A stretch of DNA of 64,000 bases. Source: JAEUKA01 sp044228505. GTDB lineage: Bacteria > Myxococcota_A > Polyangia > Palsa-1104 > JAEUJZ01. The stretch is from contig JBGAUT010000003.1 in assembly GCA_044228505.1 (NCBI GenBank), positions 298,554-362,553 of the forward strand, given 5' to 3'. The position numbers and the translations under genes were made by a program. Below, piece after piece: positions 1 through 7,595 of the stretch. The notes below the pieces were generated by a model that was not told the DNA's origin, did no database searches, and saw nothing but the letters and a program-made list of their open reading frames with translations. The number at the start of each line of letters is the position of its first letter. Position 1 is the first letter of the stretch.

Positions 1-326
1 TGAACTCGCTGCTGGCGACGGGGCTCACCGAGTCACAACAGATCCATCTCGTGTCCGACGAGCGGCTGTCGAGTCAGGTTGGCTGGCCAATCCGAGTGCT
101 GCACGGCACGGTGGTGACTCGCTCAGGCTGGAGCGGCGGCGAGACAGAGCATCGTTTCGTGGTGAGCTATCGCTTTTTCGAGCACACCGGCGAGGCCTTG
201 CTGCAGGTCGGCGATGAGACTCTTCTTCAGCAACACCGGGACGATCTGCTGGCGCTTTTGCGAAGTGGCTGGCCGCTGTGGACACCGTCGACCGGGGTTA
301 CGGTGTTGTGTGAGCTGTGGCAGTAG
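1..326 (+). CDS. 3' end of an unidentified protein (cut by left edge)
   Basis: An open frame enters from the left edge and ends with TAG at 324-326, giving about 107 residues. A GTG at 51 could start a 91-residue protein, but the frame is open and coding-like right up to the edge, so a truncated larger protein is more likely. The visible part is soluble, with no signal peptide or membrane segment, and alternates acidic and hydrophobic residues (for example VVSYRFFEHTGEALLQVG). I do not recognise the family. The next gene begins about 60 bp later on the same strand behind its own promoter-like sequence. Confidence 0.55.
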   Translation, partial: NSLLATGLTESQQIHLVSDERLSSQVGWPIRVLHGTVVTRSGWSGGETEHRFVVSYRFFEHTGEALLQVGDETLLQQHRDDLLALLRSGWPLWTPSTGVTVLCELWQ

Positions 327-377
327 CGCAGGCCTCGCAGGCACTCATCCCTCTTCCGTCCATGCCATGCCTTTCTC

Positions 378-383
378 TATGAT
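378..383 (+). promoter_or_regulatory. -10-like box of the lipoprotein gene at 390 (probably leaderless)
   Basis: TATGAT (5 of 6 to TATAAT) lies exactly 6 nt before the ATG at 390. There is no Shine-Dalgarno match between them. No convincing -35 is seen, only a weak TTCCGT near 354. The geometry would place the transcript start on or next to the A of the ATG. Confidence 0.4.
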
Positions 384-389
384 TATGAA

Positions 390-746
390 ATGTTGTTCAA
401 AACACATTTATTTGCTCTCTCCATCTTGCTGATGGCTCCTGGCTGTCTGCTCAAAGCCAACACCGTCATCGATCGCTTCGTCGGTGAATTCAAGTGTGGT
501 CGCGATCGCGTGTCCGTCGAACGTCCGGACAAGAACCGCCCCGATTTCTACCGCGCCACCGGCTGTAACCGGCGCGCCAGCTATCAGTGCAGCGGTGACT
601 ATGGCGAGTTCTGCGAGCGCATTGGTCAGCCCGAGACGATCAATCCTGAGGGAGGCGCGCTGCCATCGGCACCGGTTGGAGATGCTCCCGCCTCGGCTCC
701 GTTGCCGCCTAAGGATCGACCCGAGGCTGCCCCCGCTGCTCCGTAA
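390..746 (+). CDS. Small Pro/Ala-tailed lipoprotein
   Basis: 118 residues. The N-terminus has a type II signal peptide: MLFKTHLFALSILLMAPGC, with Cys19 as the acylated residue, so the protein should be anchored in the outer or inner membrane. Residues about 30-80 hold a small domain with five further cysteines (C37, C59, C67, C75 and neighbours), probably disulfide-bonded in the periplasm. The last 40 residues are Pro/Ala rich and disordered. Many Myxococcota lipoproteins have this layout, but I do not recognise the domain. The gene is convergent with the SpoIIE operon. Confidence 0.7.
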   Translation: MLFKTHLFALSILLMAPGCLLKANTVIDRFVGEFKCGRDRVSVERPDKNRPDFYRATGCNRRASYQCSGDYGEFCERIGQPETINPEGGALPSAPVGDAPASAPLPPKDRPEAAPAAP

Positions 747-793
747 TGGAGCGTACATGTCGGCTGCACATCTTGCGGCCGCTGAGCCAATCC

Positions 794-1249
794 TCAGATG
801 GGGGCACGCAGGATCAGGCAGACCTCTTCTTCGCTCTGCGTGAGAGCGAGTTCGGCAGCGGCTTCATGACGCAGTCGACACAGCCCGGCGATGGCGATTC
901 CATCGATGCTGGCCCTCTCTAGGCTACGGGCGTAGGCGTCGCGGGCTTCACCCTGGCTGATTTCGGACACGATCGACAGGAGCGTCTCCCGCTGTTTGAG
1001 TGTGGCGGCGCTGGTCACGCTCACCTCGGTGAAGGTGCCAAGGAGCCGCAGATCGTAGCGAGCCCACTGCGCCGAGGCACCTTTGGCCGCAACCTCCAGA
1101 AGTTCCGCCGACGCCATCGCGACATGTTCGGCGTACTCAGGGCGCAGCGACATCCCGACGCAGAAGTCCCGTACAAAGCGTCGCAGATTGTGAACCTGCA
1201 GAAACAGCGGCACCAGCTCGACATGAACCCATGGAAGTTGGCGTGACAT
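794..1249 (-). CDS. Degenerate HATPase-fold anti-sigma-like regulator
   Basis: 151 residues, last gene of a three-gene unit, 21 bp after a SpoIIE-type phosphatase. Size, position and the helix at residues 45-58 (AMASAELLEVAAKGA) match the histidine-kinase-like anti-sigma regulators (RsbW/SpoIIAB type and their slr1859-like relatives) that partner SpoIIE phosphatases. In active members this helix carries Glu-Asn (N-box). Here the Asn is Val/Ala, and no Gly-rich G1 box (DxGxG) is visible, so ATP binding or kinase activity is doubtful. It may act as a pure binding partner. Start: ATG preceded by AAGGAAGG at about 9 nt. Family assignment is inferred from context plus the helix. Confidence 0.55.
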   Translation of the reverse strand: MSRQLPWVHVELVPLFLQVHNLRRFVRDFCVGMSLRPEYAEHVAMASAELLEVAAKGASAQWARYDLRLLGTFTEVSVTSAATLKQRETLLSIVSEISQGEARDAYARSLERASIDGIAIAGLCRLRHEAAAELALTQSEEEVCLILRAPI

Positions 1250-1270
1250 CGCGATGGCCCTTCCTTGCGC

Positions 1271-2845
1271 CTAAGCTCCAACGTACGAGGGCGAGCCGTG
1301 ACGGGCTACCACGAGCGTCTGGTCGTCTTCTAGCTCCGCTGAACCCACGAAACGGGATACCTCGCCGATCAGCATTTCGCAGATCTCTTCGACGTTGCGG
1401 TTCGATCCGCGCTGGACGGTGTGACGGACTCGCTTGTCGCCGAACTGATCGCCGTTGCCATTTTGGGCCTCAATGAGTCCGTCGGTGTAGCAGATCAAGA
1501 TGTCGCCGGCCTCGAAGGGCTGGGTGTTGGCGACAAACTTCGCACCATCGCTCGACCCGAGTGGCGATCCTGCGGCGACGAGCGGAATGAAGGGCTTGTT
1601 CGTTTCCCGGTGCCGGAACAAAAGTGGGAAGGCGTGCGCGCCGCTCGCGAAGGTGATTTGGCACTCCTTGATGTCGATGATCGCGGCAAAGCAGCTCATC
1701 GTCCATTTGCCGCGCATCGTGGCACCGATCGCGTGGTTGAGCCGTTGTAGCAGCAGCTCGGGTCGAAGCTTGGCACCCTGCTCTTGGTGCAGGTTTTGCG
1801 CACAGCCGTACGCCATGGCACCGACGACCGCCGAGCCGATGCCGTGACCGACCACGTCGGCCATGACCAGCATGGTGCGGTGCTCGTCGAGCGGGTAGTA
1901 GTGCCACCAGTCCCCCGACAGCTTGCTGGCACTGCGATACACTCCGCAAAGCTGCAGCGCTCCCCGCGATATTCGTCGGACATCGGGCATCAGCGTCTGC
2001 TGAACGATCTGCGCGTCCTGCAGCTCTTGGGCCATCCGAGAGGTATGCGCGGTGCCTTCGATTTGCGTTTGCTGGAGGAGTTGGGCCTGATCAGCCATCA
2101 TATTGAGCCGCTCGGCAATCGCCGCGAACGCTGGCACTTCCACCGGGGTCAGTCGCGTCTCGAAATGTCCCATCGCCATCTGCTCGGCGACTTCCTGCAC
2201 GATCATGGCTTGCTTTTCACGCTTGCGGTCCCCGAGCACCCACATCGCCAGCGCCACCCCGACGCCGAGGATTCCGAGTCCAATCGTCAGCCAAGTTGGC
2301 ACCCGCTGCGGCTGCACCGTTGTCACCACCCGACCCAGTCCGTCTTCCATATCGGCGGTGGTGAGCACAAGGTAGAGTAGGCCGCTACTGCCAGGTTGGC
2401 CAGTCACGGGCACCGCCAGGATGACGCGCTGGTTCTGCGGCGAGGCTTCAACCTTCCGAGTAAACCCCGCCTCCACGGCCTTGCGCAGCAGTTCCTCAGC
2501 GTGTCCGGTGATCCGTTTGCCGACCTGGTTTTTTTCCGACGAGGCTACCACTGACAAATCATGGTCCACTACGCCGATCTCGACGATGTCAGGGTCACTC
2601 TGAGAAGCGCTATCAAGCTCGGCCTGAAGCTTGGACGGGTCTCCCGCCGCCATCGCTTGATTGAGCCGCTGCGCCAGCCGCTCGGCACGCTTTTCGGATC
2701 GCAAGTACACCGACTCGATCGCAACGCGCTGTGCCACCAGCTGAGCCCGACGGGCTGGACTGTCGGTCATGCTGAGCACCAGTTGCAGCAGTAGACACAG
2801 CAGTCCTCCGGAGGCGATGAGGAGCGGAATCCGTTGTTCGGACAT
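1271..2845 (-). CDS. Membrane-anchored SpoIIE-type PP2C phosphatase (active-site intact)
   Basis: 524 residues. TM1 at about 7-26, a periplasmic sensor region at 27-183, TM2 at about 184-204, a HAMP-like linker at 205-255, a coiled-coil stretch, then a PPM/SpoIIE phosphatase domain from about 290. The metal-binding acidic residues are all present: D312 (GDWW), D330 (ADVVGHG), D455 (YTDG) and D507/D508 (EDDQT). The family dephosphorylates Ser/Thr on STAS-type anti-anti-sigma factors in partner-switching systems. No STAS protein is encoded in the window. It follows the second phosphatase by 3 bp and precedes the HATPase-like gene, so the three are co-transcribed. Confidence 0.88.
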   Translation of the reverse strand: MSEQRIPLLIASGGLLCLLLQLVLSMTDSPARRAQLVAQRVAIESVYLRSEKRAERLAQRLNQAMAAGDPSKLQAELDSASQSDPDIVEIGVVDHDLSVVASSEKNQVGKRITGHAEELLRKAVEAGFTRKVEASPQNQRVILAVPVTGQPGSSGLLYLVLTTADMEDGLGRVVTTVQPQRVPTWLTIGLGILGVGVALAMWVLGDRKREKQAMIVQEVAEQMAMGHFETRLTPVEVPAFAAIAERLNMMADQAQLLQQTQIEGTAHTSRMAQELQDAQIVQQTLMPDVRRISRGALQLCGVYRSASKLSGDWWHYYPLDEHRTMLVMADVVGHGIGSAVVGAMAYGCAQNLHQEQGAKLRPELLLQRLNHAIGATMRGKWTMSCFAAIIDIKECQITFASGAHAFPLLFRHRETNKPFIPLVAAGSPLGSSDGAKFVANTQPFEAGDILICYTDGLIEAQNGNGDQFGDKRVRHTVQRGSNRNVEEICEMLIGEVSRFVGSAELEDDQTLVVARHGSPSYVGA

Positions 2846-2848
2846 GTC

Positions 2849-4315
2849 TTACTTACTCCCTTGCTGGCTCTTCGATGTGGCTGGATCGCGACGCAGGACC
2901 ACCACCGTGAGATCTCGTGACGGGGTACCGACGTAATCGCTGACTACGTCGAGCAGATGATCGCGCAGCTCGGCTGCGGTGCCAGTGCGCGCAGTTTTGA
3001 TAATCTCGCTAGACACTCGTTCCGGTTGAAGTCGGACGCCCTGATGGTTGTGAGCATCGGTAATGCCATCGGTTAGCAGGATGAGGGCATCACCGGCGCT
3101 GAGCTGCACCGATCGATCGCTCAGCTTTTCATCGAGCTGCATCGAAACCGCCAGTCCGGCGCGATCCACTTCCAACTTTTCCACCGAGCGCGAGCTGTCC
3201 CGGTACAGAAGCAGCAGCGGTAGGTTTCCCGAAAACGTGACTCTGCCACCACCATCGTGACGCAGCAGTAGCACCGACACCATTTGCTCGTCGTGCATCC
3301 GCTTGCGTAGGCTTTCATACAGCGCGGCCCCGACTTGGCGCAGCACGGCGGCAGGCGATGGCAATCGATCTTGGGCGGACCGCAGGCTGGCCAGCAGCAA
3401 GCTGTCGACAATCACCATCGTCAAGCCAGGCTGGACACCGCTACCTGAGATGTTGCCAACGGCGACAAAGCTCGCTCCTTCCCCTTGATAGGTCTCATAG
3501 AAGTCGCCGCCGCCTTGCTGGGCCGGAATGATGCGGGCGGCAAACTCGAAGCCACTCATCGACGGATGGAGCGGTAGTAGTTGGCCTCGCAGTTTGGCCG
3601 CAAGGGATGCTTCCCGGTCATGGGCTGCGCTGCTTTTTATCTCGGCTTGGGCCCCTCGCAGCTTGCGAATCATCTGATCCAGCCCACGTGCGATCGCGGT
3701 CAGTTCATCGTGACCGTCCAACGGCAGCTCGACGTCAAAGTTGCCTCCTGCCGCTTGTTGCATGGCCGCCAGCATTCGTCGAACTCGGCCCATCAGCGCA
3801 AATCCCAACAGCCCAGAACAAAGCAGCGCTAGCAGCACTGCACCCCGGCCTACCGCAAACAGAGTCGTTTGCACAGATCGGGAGCGATCGATGACCCCAT
3901 CGAGAGATCGCAGCAAGCAGCCGTGACTACCTGAACCCGCATCGATCGACAGGCTCCGATAGCGCTGTCCACCGATGAGCTGTTCCTTCCCATCGCCGGG
4001 ACGGCTTCCCAAGCAGCGAGTCTCGACGGCGATTCGGTCCTGCTCGACCTCTTTGGTCAGCTTGGCCCGCGTCACCCGACCCTCGCGGACCACTAGCCAC
4101 GACAACCCTGGTCGCGGCAGCTCGGTCAACACCTCTTCGGCGAACTGAGCGGTGCGCACCGCATGGCGGACGAGCAGCGCATCGCTGCGTAGTTCGGCGT
4201 CCACCTCGCGCTCACCGGCGCGGCGAAGCGACTGCGTAAAGACCCAGCTAGTCGTGGCCACCACAGCACCCACGAGCACGGTCGAAAGCAGCGCCAACTT
4301 AATGCCCAGCCTCAA
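2849..4315 (-). CDS. Membrane SpoIIE-family protein with altered active site
   Basis: 488 residues, first gene of the unit. TTG start preceded by AGGGGGG at 5 nt. TM1 at about 5-26, periplasmic region to about 152, TM2 at 153-175, HAMP at about 176-225, SpoIIE-like domain 240-478. D271 (GGGDFYE) and D416 (LLTDG) are kept. The Asp of the usual DVSGHG motif is Asn288 (GNISGSG), the His is Ser, and the DDxT motif reads RDLT (R467-D468). Loss of one metal ligand suggests weak or no catalysis, so it may be a sensor or pseudophosphatase pairing with the intact neighbour. Otherwise it is a standard HAMP-SpoIIE protein. Confidence 0.82.
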   Translation of the reverse strand: MRLGIKLALLSTVLVGAVVATTSWVFTQSLRRAGEREVDAELRSDALLVRHAVRTAQFAEEVLTELPRPGLSWLVVREGRVTRAKLTKEVEQDRIAVETRCLGSRPGDGKEQLIGGQRYRSLSIDAGSGSHGCLLRSLDGVIDRSRSVQTTLFAVGRGAVLLALLCSGLLGFALMGRVRRMLAAMQQAAGGNFDVELPLDGHDELTAIARGLDQMIRKLRGAQAEIKSSAAHDREASLAAKLRGQLLPLHPSMSGFEFAARIIPAQQGGGDFYETYQGEGASFVAVGNISGSGVQPGLTMVIVDSLLLASLRSAQDRLPSPAAVLRQVGAALYESLRKRMHDEQMVSVLLLRHDGGGRVTFSGNLPLLLLYRDSSRSVEKLEVDRAGLAVSMQLDEKLSDRSVQLSAGDALILLTDGITDAHNHQGVRLQPERVSSEIIKTARTGTAAELRDHLLDVVSDYVGTPSRDLTVVVLRRDPATSKSQQGSK

Positions 4316-4459
4316 GGCTTCCCCCCCTGGGAGACCCGCGAAAACCGCAAAGATCCTACAAAGATCTCTATTTAACCACTCTTACGGATCGATCGTCTAG
4401 GAGCCTCTACTTGCTATCCTTCGGCCGGTAGACAGAGTCTCCCACTTGGCATCGTAACT

Positions 4460-5212
4460 TCACCGTGATTCTTGCAGTCCGAGGGCAGCCCACAGGGCCT
4501 TTTGTTCCGTGGCTGACAGGGCTGTTCCGTCCGTGCCACGCTGCCCGCAGAGCGGAATGACGGGTAGTTTGTGGGTGGCGAGGTATCCCGTCAGTTCGGC
4601 CGGGATTGGCTGGCCTTGGTTGGTCTCGGCGACGTTATAGGCGACGATGAGGCGCTTCTGAGTGAGCAGCCGCTGCCCAGCAAGGAGCTGCATCTGTGCA
4701 TCGGACAGCATCAGATCGCGGAGCATTTCGCCTCGATCGAGATGTGCTTTGAGTCGCAAAAGCAGCTCGGTTTCGCCAGGCCTGGCCGCTTCCTTCTTGA
4801 GCCGATCGAGCCGCTTGTCGAGTATGGCCAGATCGCCAACCGTCATTTCTGTGGCCAGGTCGGTCAGCTCTCCGACGGGATCGGCGGCAGATCCATCGGG
4901 CGAAGGGAAGCCTCGGACCACCTGGATCAGCGCATCCATGTCGCGCATCGCCGACATCGCCGAGGAGTCGAAGCTCCGACCGGCGACTCCCGGCGGCGCA
5001 GCGACATCGACGAAGATCACTTGAGTGTGTGGCGGACGTGGTTTGAGCGGCTCTCCAATGGCCTGGTTTCGATCGGTGGGAACTTTGACCACCGCCAGAT
5101 TGGTTTTGCCAAGGCCCTTGCCTGAATAACCAAGCTCGGCCTGCTGGCCTGTCAGGGCACCAAACACGGTGGTTTTGCCACTCCCGGGGAAGCCGACTAG
5201 ACCGACCTTCAT
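4460..5212 (-). CDS. YchF/OLA1-like GTPase lacking the TGS domain
   Basis: 250 residues, against about 360 for full YchF. P-loop GFPGSGKTT at 7-15, a Walker B-type segment (VIFVDVAAPPG) at 65-74, and the YchF-style NxxE nucleotide motif as NVAE at 193-196. The helical region (residues 115-180, LDKRLDRLKKE) resembles the coiled-coil insert of YchF. The chain stops where the C-terminal TGS domain should begin. YchF proteins are ribosome-associated ATPases/GTPases. This looks like a shortened paralogue rather than a broken gene, because the stop follows a clean globular end. Start ATG with AAGGAG at 5 nt. Monocistronic. Confidence 0.72.
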   Translation of the reverse strand: MKVGLVGFPGSGKTTVFGALTGQQAELGYSGKGLGKTNLAVVKVPTDRNQAIGEPLKPRPPHTQVIFVDVAAPPGVAGRSFDSSAMSAMRDMDALIQVVRGFPSPDGSAADPVGELTDLATEMTVGDLAILDKRLDRLKKEAARPGETELLLRLKAHLDRGEMLRDLMLSDAQMQLLAGQRLLTQKRLIVAYNVAETNQGQPIPAELTGYLATHKLPVIPLCGQRGTDGTALSATEQKALWAALGLQESR

Positions 5213-5381
5213 CTGCGCTCCTTCATCGAATCAAATATTGAACCATCCACGCAAACCCGGACGCAATGGCCACAAGCCATGACCTTGATGTATCGACTGG
5301 AATGAGATGGCGGTGAACGGAGGTAGGCGGGGGATGCCAGGGGGCGTGCGGGTGGATAACGACAGATCAGCACACGGACGG

Positions 5382-5813
5382 TTAGATGCCGAGGAGCTTG
5401 TCGATGTCCTTTTGGCTCATGTCCGACTTCTTCTTCGGTGGAGGTGCCGCCGGGGCTGCCTTGTCGGCTTTGTCCGCCTTCGCGGTCTTGTCGGCCTTTG
5501 GCTTGTGCGACTTCTTTTTCTTTTCCGGCTTGTCGCCTTCTTCGCTCTTGGCATCATCGCTGGCAGCCGGTTTATCGGACGCGGGTTTGGCATCTCCCGT
5601 CGGGGCTGCGGCTACGATCGGCTGAGCCGGGGTGTCCGTAGCGGGCTTGGCCACCGGAGTTGTCGTCGCTACGACAGGCGGCTGGCGTTTCGAGACAACG
5701 ATGAACACGGTGGTGCCGATGCCAATGAGCAAAAATGCGATCATTCCGACCACAATCGGAACCCAGGATGGGACAGAGCTTTGGGGAACCGGGGCAAATG
5801 GATCTCGCGCCAT
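5382..5813 (-). CDS. One-TM protein with Ala/Lys/Pro-rich tail
   Basis: 143 residues from the ATG at 5813, chosen because AGGAG lies 11 nt upstream. A GTG four codons earlier sits directly against that site. A short cytoplasmic N-terminus is followed by one TM helix at about 17-38 (VPIVVGMIAFLLIGIGTTVF). A low-complexity tail rich in Ala, Pro, Asp and Lys follows. The last 12 residues (MSQKDIDKLLGI) look like a conserved short helix that could dock a partner. Function unknown. The Lys/Ala composition is typical of linkers in envelope-spanning proteins. Confidence 0.6.
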   Translation of the reverse strand: MARDPFAPVPQSSVPSWVPIVVGMIAFLLIGIGTTVFIVVSKRQPPVVATTTPVAKPATDTPAQPIVAAAPTGDAKPASDKPAASDDAKSEEGDKPEKKKKSHKPKADKTAKADKADKAAPAAPPPKKKSDMSQKDIDKLLGI

Positions 5814-5867
5814 GGTGGCGAACACTCCTAATCAGTGGATGCGCTGCTACTTAGGTAGCGAGCAATT

Positions 5868-5873
5868 ACTATA
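5868..5873 (-). promoter_or_regulatory. Possible -10 box for the one-TM protein gene
   Basis: On the minus strand TATAGT (5 of 6 to consensus) lies about 55 nt upstream of the ATG at 5813 in a local AT-rich patch. No matching -35 is evident. Confidence 0.3.
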
Positions 5874-6021
5874 CCGACGTTTTGATTCTTCGCCCGCGTG
5901 ATTTCAGTCGCCGGTAACCATCTGATAGAGCAAGGGGTTCTCTGGGGTCAATAGACCGTAGCGACCTGCGACGGTCGTGGGGCACCATGCACCATGCCTG
6001 ATCGGGGCGAGCTGGCGGTGT

Positions 6022-6405
6022 TCAAGTGGGGCGCAGGGTGCGGGCCAGTAGCGATGCGAGCCCGTGCGCTCCCACGCACAGCATCATCGTCGTGAGTGCA
6101 TAGCCCGTGCCTGACCAAAAGCTCCGCTGCTCGACCAGGCTCACCGTCTCATAGTTGAAGGTCGAGTAGGTCGTGAAGCCGCCGCAGAAACCCGTTGTGA
6201 GCAGGAGCCGCAGGCTTGGCCGAAGTGGCACGCCGCGTAGCACCGTCTCGTTGACCAGCGACAGCACGAAGCAGCCGACGACGTTGACCAGCAGGGTCGC
6301 GAGCGGCCAGCTCCCTGACAGTCGTGGGGTCAAAAGGACAGAGACGAGATAGCGGCACAGTCCACCGATGGCGCTTCCCAGGGTCACCAGCACAAACGCG
6401 AGCAT
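6022..6405 (-). CDS. crcB: Fluoride exporter CrcB/Fluc
   Basis: 127 residues, the usual size, with four hydrophobic helices. Family marks are present: GGLCRY near residue 14, Asn41 in the NVVGCF helix, and the pore signature GFCGGFTTYSTF at 72-83, which includes the Phe-box and the Na+-site region. The protein forms dual-topology dimers in the inner membrane and exports fluoride. It is divergent from prmC with 65 bp between the start codons. I found no fluoride riboswitch in that gap, so control by fluoride is not supported here. Confidence 0.93.
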   Translation of the reverse strand: MLAFVLVTLGSAIGGLCRYLVSVLLTPRLSGSWPLATLLVNVVGCFVLSLVNETVLRGVPLRPSLRLLLTTGFCGGFTTYSTFNYETVSLVEQRSFWSGTGYALTTMMLCVGAHGLASLLARTLRPT

Positions 6406-6434
6406 CTGGTTTGGTTTTTACCACGGCCTTTGGC

Positions 6435-6462
6435 TTGAGAAGCGGCTTGCTGCTGGTATGCT
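6435..6462 (+). promoter_or_regulatory. Promoter of prmC (TTGAGA-16-TGgTATGCT)
   Basis: A -35 TTGAGA (5 of 6) at 6435-6440 and a -10 TATGCT (4 of 6) at 6457-6462 are separated by 16 nt. A TGn extension lies directly before the -10. The GTG at 6471 is 8 nt downstream, so the transcript would be nearly leaderless. This supports GTG 6471 as the prmC start. Confidence 0.5.
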
Positions 6463-6470
6463 GCTCGCCC

Positions 6471-7595
6471 GTGTCGACAGAAGCTCTCGCAGAAGTTTGG
6501 ACCGTGCGACGCGTCCTCCTTTGGACGCAGCAGCGCTTTGCGCAAAGCGGCCTTCATTCACCGAGGCTGGATGCCGAAATACTACTCTCGCACAGCCTGG
6601 GTAAGTCGCGGGTCGGGCTGTATACGAGTTTCGAGCAACCGCTCGTCGACCAAGAGCTATCCGACTTCAAATCGCTGATCCGCCGGAGACTTGCCGGTGA
6701 GCCGGTTGCATACCTGACGGGGCAGCGTGAGTTCTATTCGTTGCCGCTCCACGTCACCCCAGCAGTGTTGATTCCTCGTCCCGAAACGGAGCTACTCGTC
6801 GAAGAGGCGCTCCGATTGATCGATGCCGCGAAGGCTCCGCTGCCGGTGGGGAATACGCCGGCACCTGAGGCAAGCGAGCGCTTCGACGAGTCCAAAGCCG
6901 ATGCGGAATCACCGGAAGGTGAGGTCCAATCCGTGGCGGTGCCAGGGGTTCCGCTGACGGTGCAGTACGATCCAGTGCCGACATCCGACTCTGACTCAGG
7001 TGAGACGGAGCCGTCCTCAGGATCCGGATCGGCTGTCGTCGCTGTGCCAACTGAGCGAATGAGTCCGTCGCTGACGATCGTGGATGTGGGAACGGGCAGC
7101 GGTGCGATCGCCTTGGCGGTGAAACACGAGCGGCCCTCGATACGGATGATTGCAGTCGATCGCAGCCCCGAGGCCCTAGAGATTGCCAAGCGCAACGCCG
7201 CGACGCTCCACCTTGACGTTGACTTCCGACAGGGGGATCTGCTGTCGGTGTTGGGGCCAAACGAAACGCCGGATGTGGTGCTCGCCAACCTGCCCTATAT
7301 CCCGACCGCCGAAATCGCGGGGCTGTCGAAGGATGTGCAGAGTGAGCCTCGCATGGCACTCGATGGGGGAGCGGATGGACTGGCTCTCGTCGAGAGACTG
7401 GTGGCGATGACGCCGGGGCGGCTTCGTCCAGGAGGTTCGATTTTGCTCGAAATCGGTGCCGGACAGTCGACCACCGTCGAGAAGATGCTTCGCAGCGCCG
7501 GCTTGACGGATGTGCATAGCTTGCGCGATCTCGCCGGGATTGAGCGAGTCGTGTGTGGTCGGCTGCCGAATGATGCCTCTCGGAGTGTGTCGTGA
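6471..7595 (+). CDS. prmC: Release-factor glutamine methyltransferase PrmC with acidic insert
   Basis: 374 residues, against about 280-290 for the family. PrmC N5-methylates the GGQ glutamine of release factors using SAM. The N-terminal helical domain (1-95), IPRPETE at 101-107, SAM motif VGTGSG at 206-211, and a catalytic NPPY-type motif reading NLPY at 273-276 are present. Between the PETE motif and the SAM motif there is an extra segment of about 80 residues (about 118-198) rich in Pro, Ser, Glu and Asp that looks disordered. It stays in frame, so this is an insertion and not a frameshift. GTG start chosen from family alignment and the promoter. The stop overlaps the next start as GTGA. 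Confidence 0.9.
   Translation: MSTEALAEVWTVRRVLLWTQQRFAQSGLHSPRLDAEILLSHSLGKSRVGLYTSFEQPLVDQELSDFKSLIRRRLAGEPVAYLTGQREFYSLPLHVTPAVLIPRPETELLVEEALRLIDAAKAPLPVGNTPAPEASERFDESKADAESPEGEVQSVAVPGVPLTVQYDPVPTSDSDSGETEPSSGSGSAVVAVPTERMSPSLTIVDVGTGSGAIALAVKHERPSIRMIAVDRSPEALEIAKRNAATLHLDVDFRQGDLLSVLGPNETPDVVLANLPYIPTAEIAGLSKDVQSEPRMALDGGADGLALVERLVAMTPGRLRPGGSILLEIGAGQSTTVEKMLRSAGLTDVHSLRDLAGIERVVCGRLPNDASRSVS

Noticed and set aside
1784..2380. 198-codon plus-strand frame inside the SpoIIE gene
   Set aside because: Antisense to a gene with all phosphatase motifs. His/Arg-rich shadow.
5954..5976. Hairpin GACCGT...ACGGTC as a crcB terminator
   Set aside because: Stem of 6 bp with an 11-nt loop and no T-run on either strand.
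6406..6470. Fluoride riboswitch before crcB
   Set aside because: The 65-bp gap lacks the conserved riboswitch core and is too short to hold it together with a leader.
6822..7066. PrmC insert as an intein or frameshift
   Set aside because: Far too short and without splicing motifs. The frame is continuous and the composition is linker-like.
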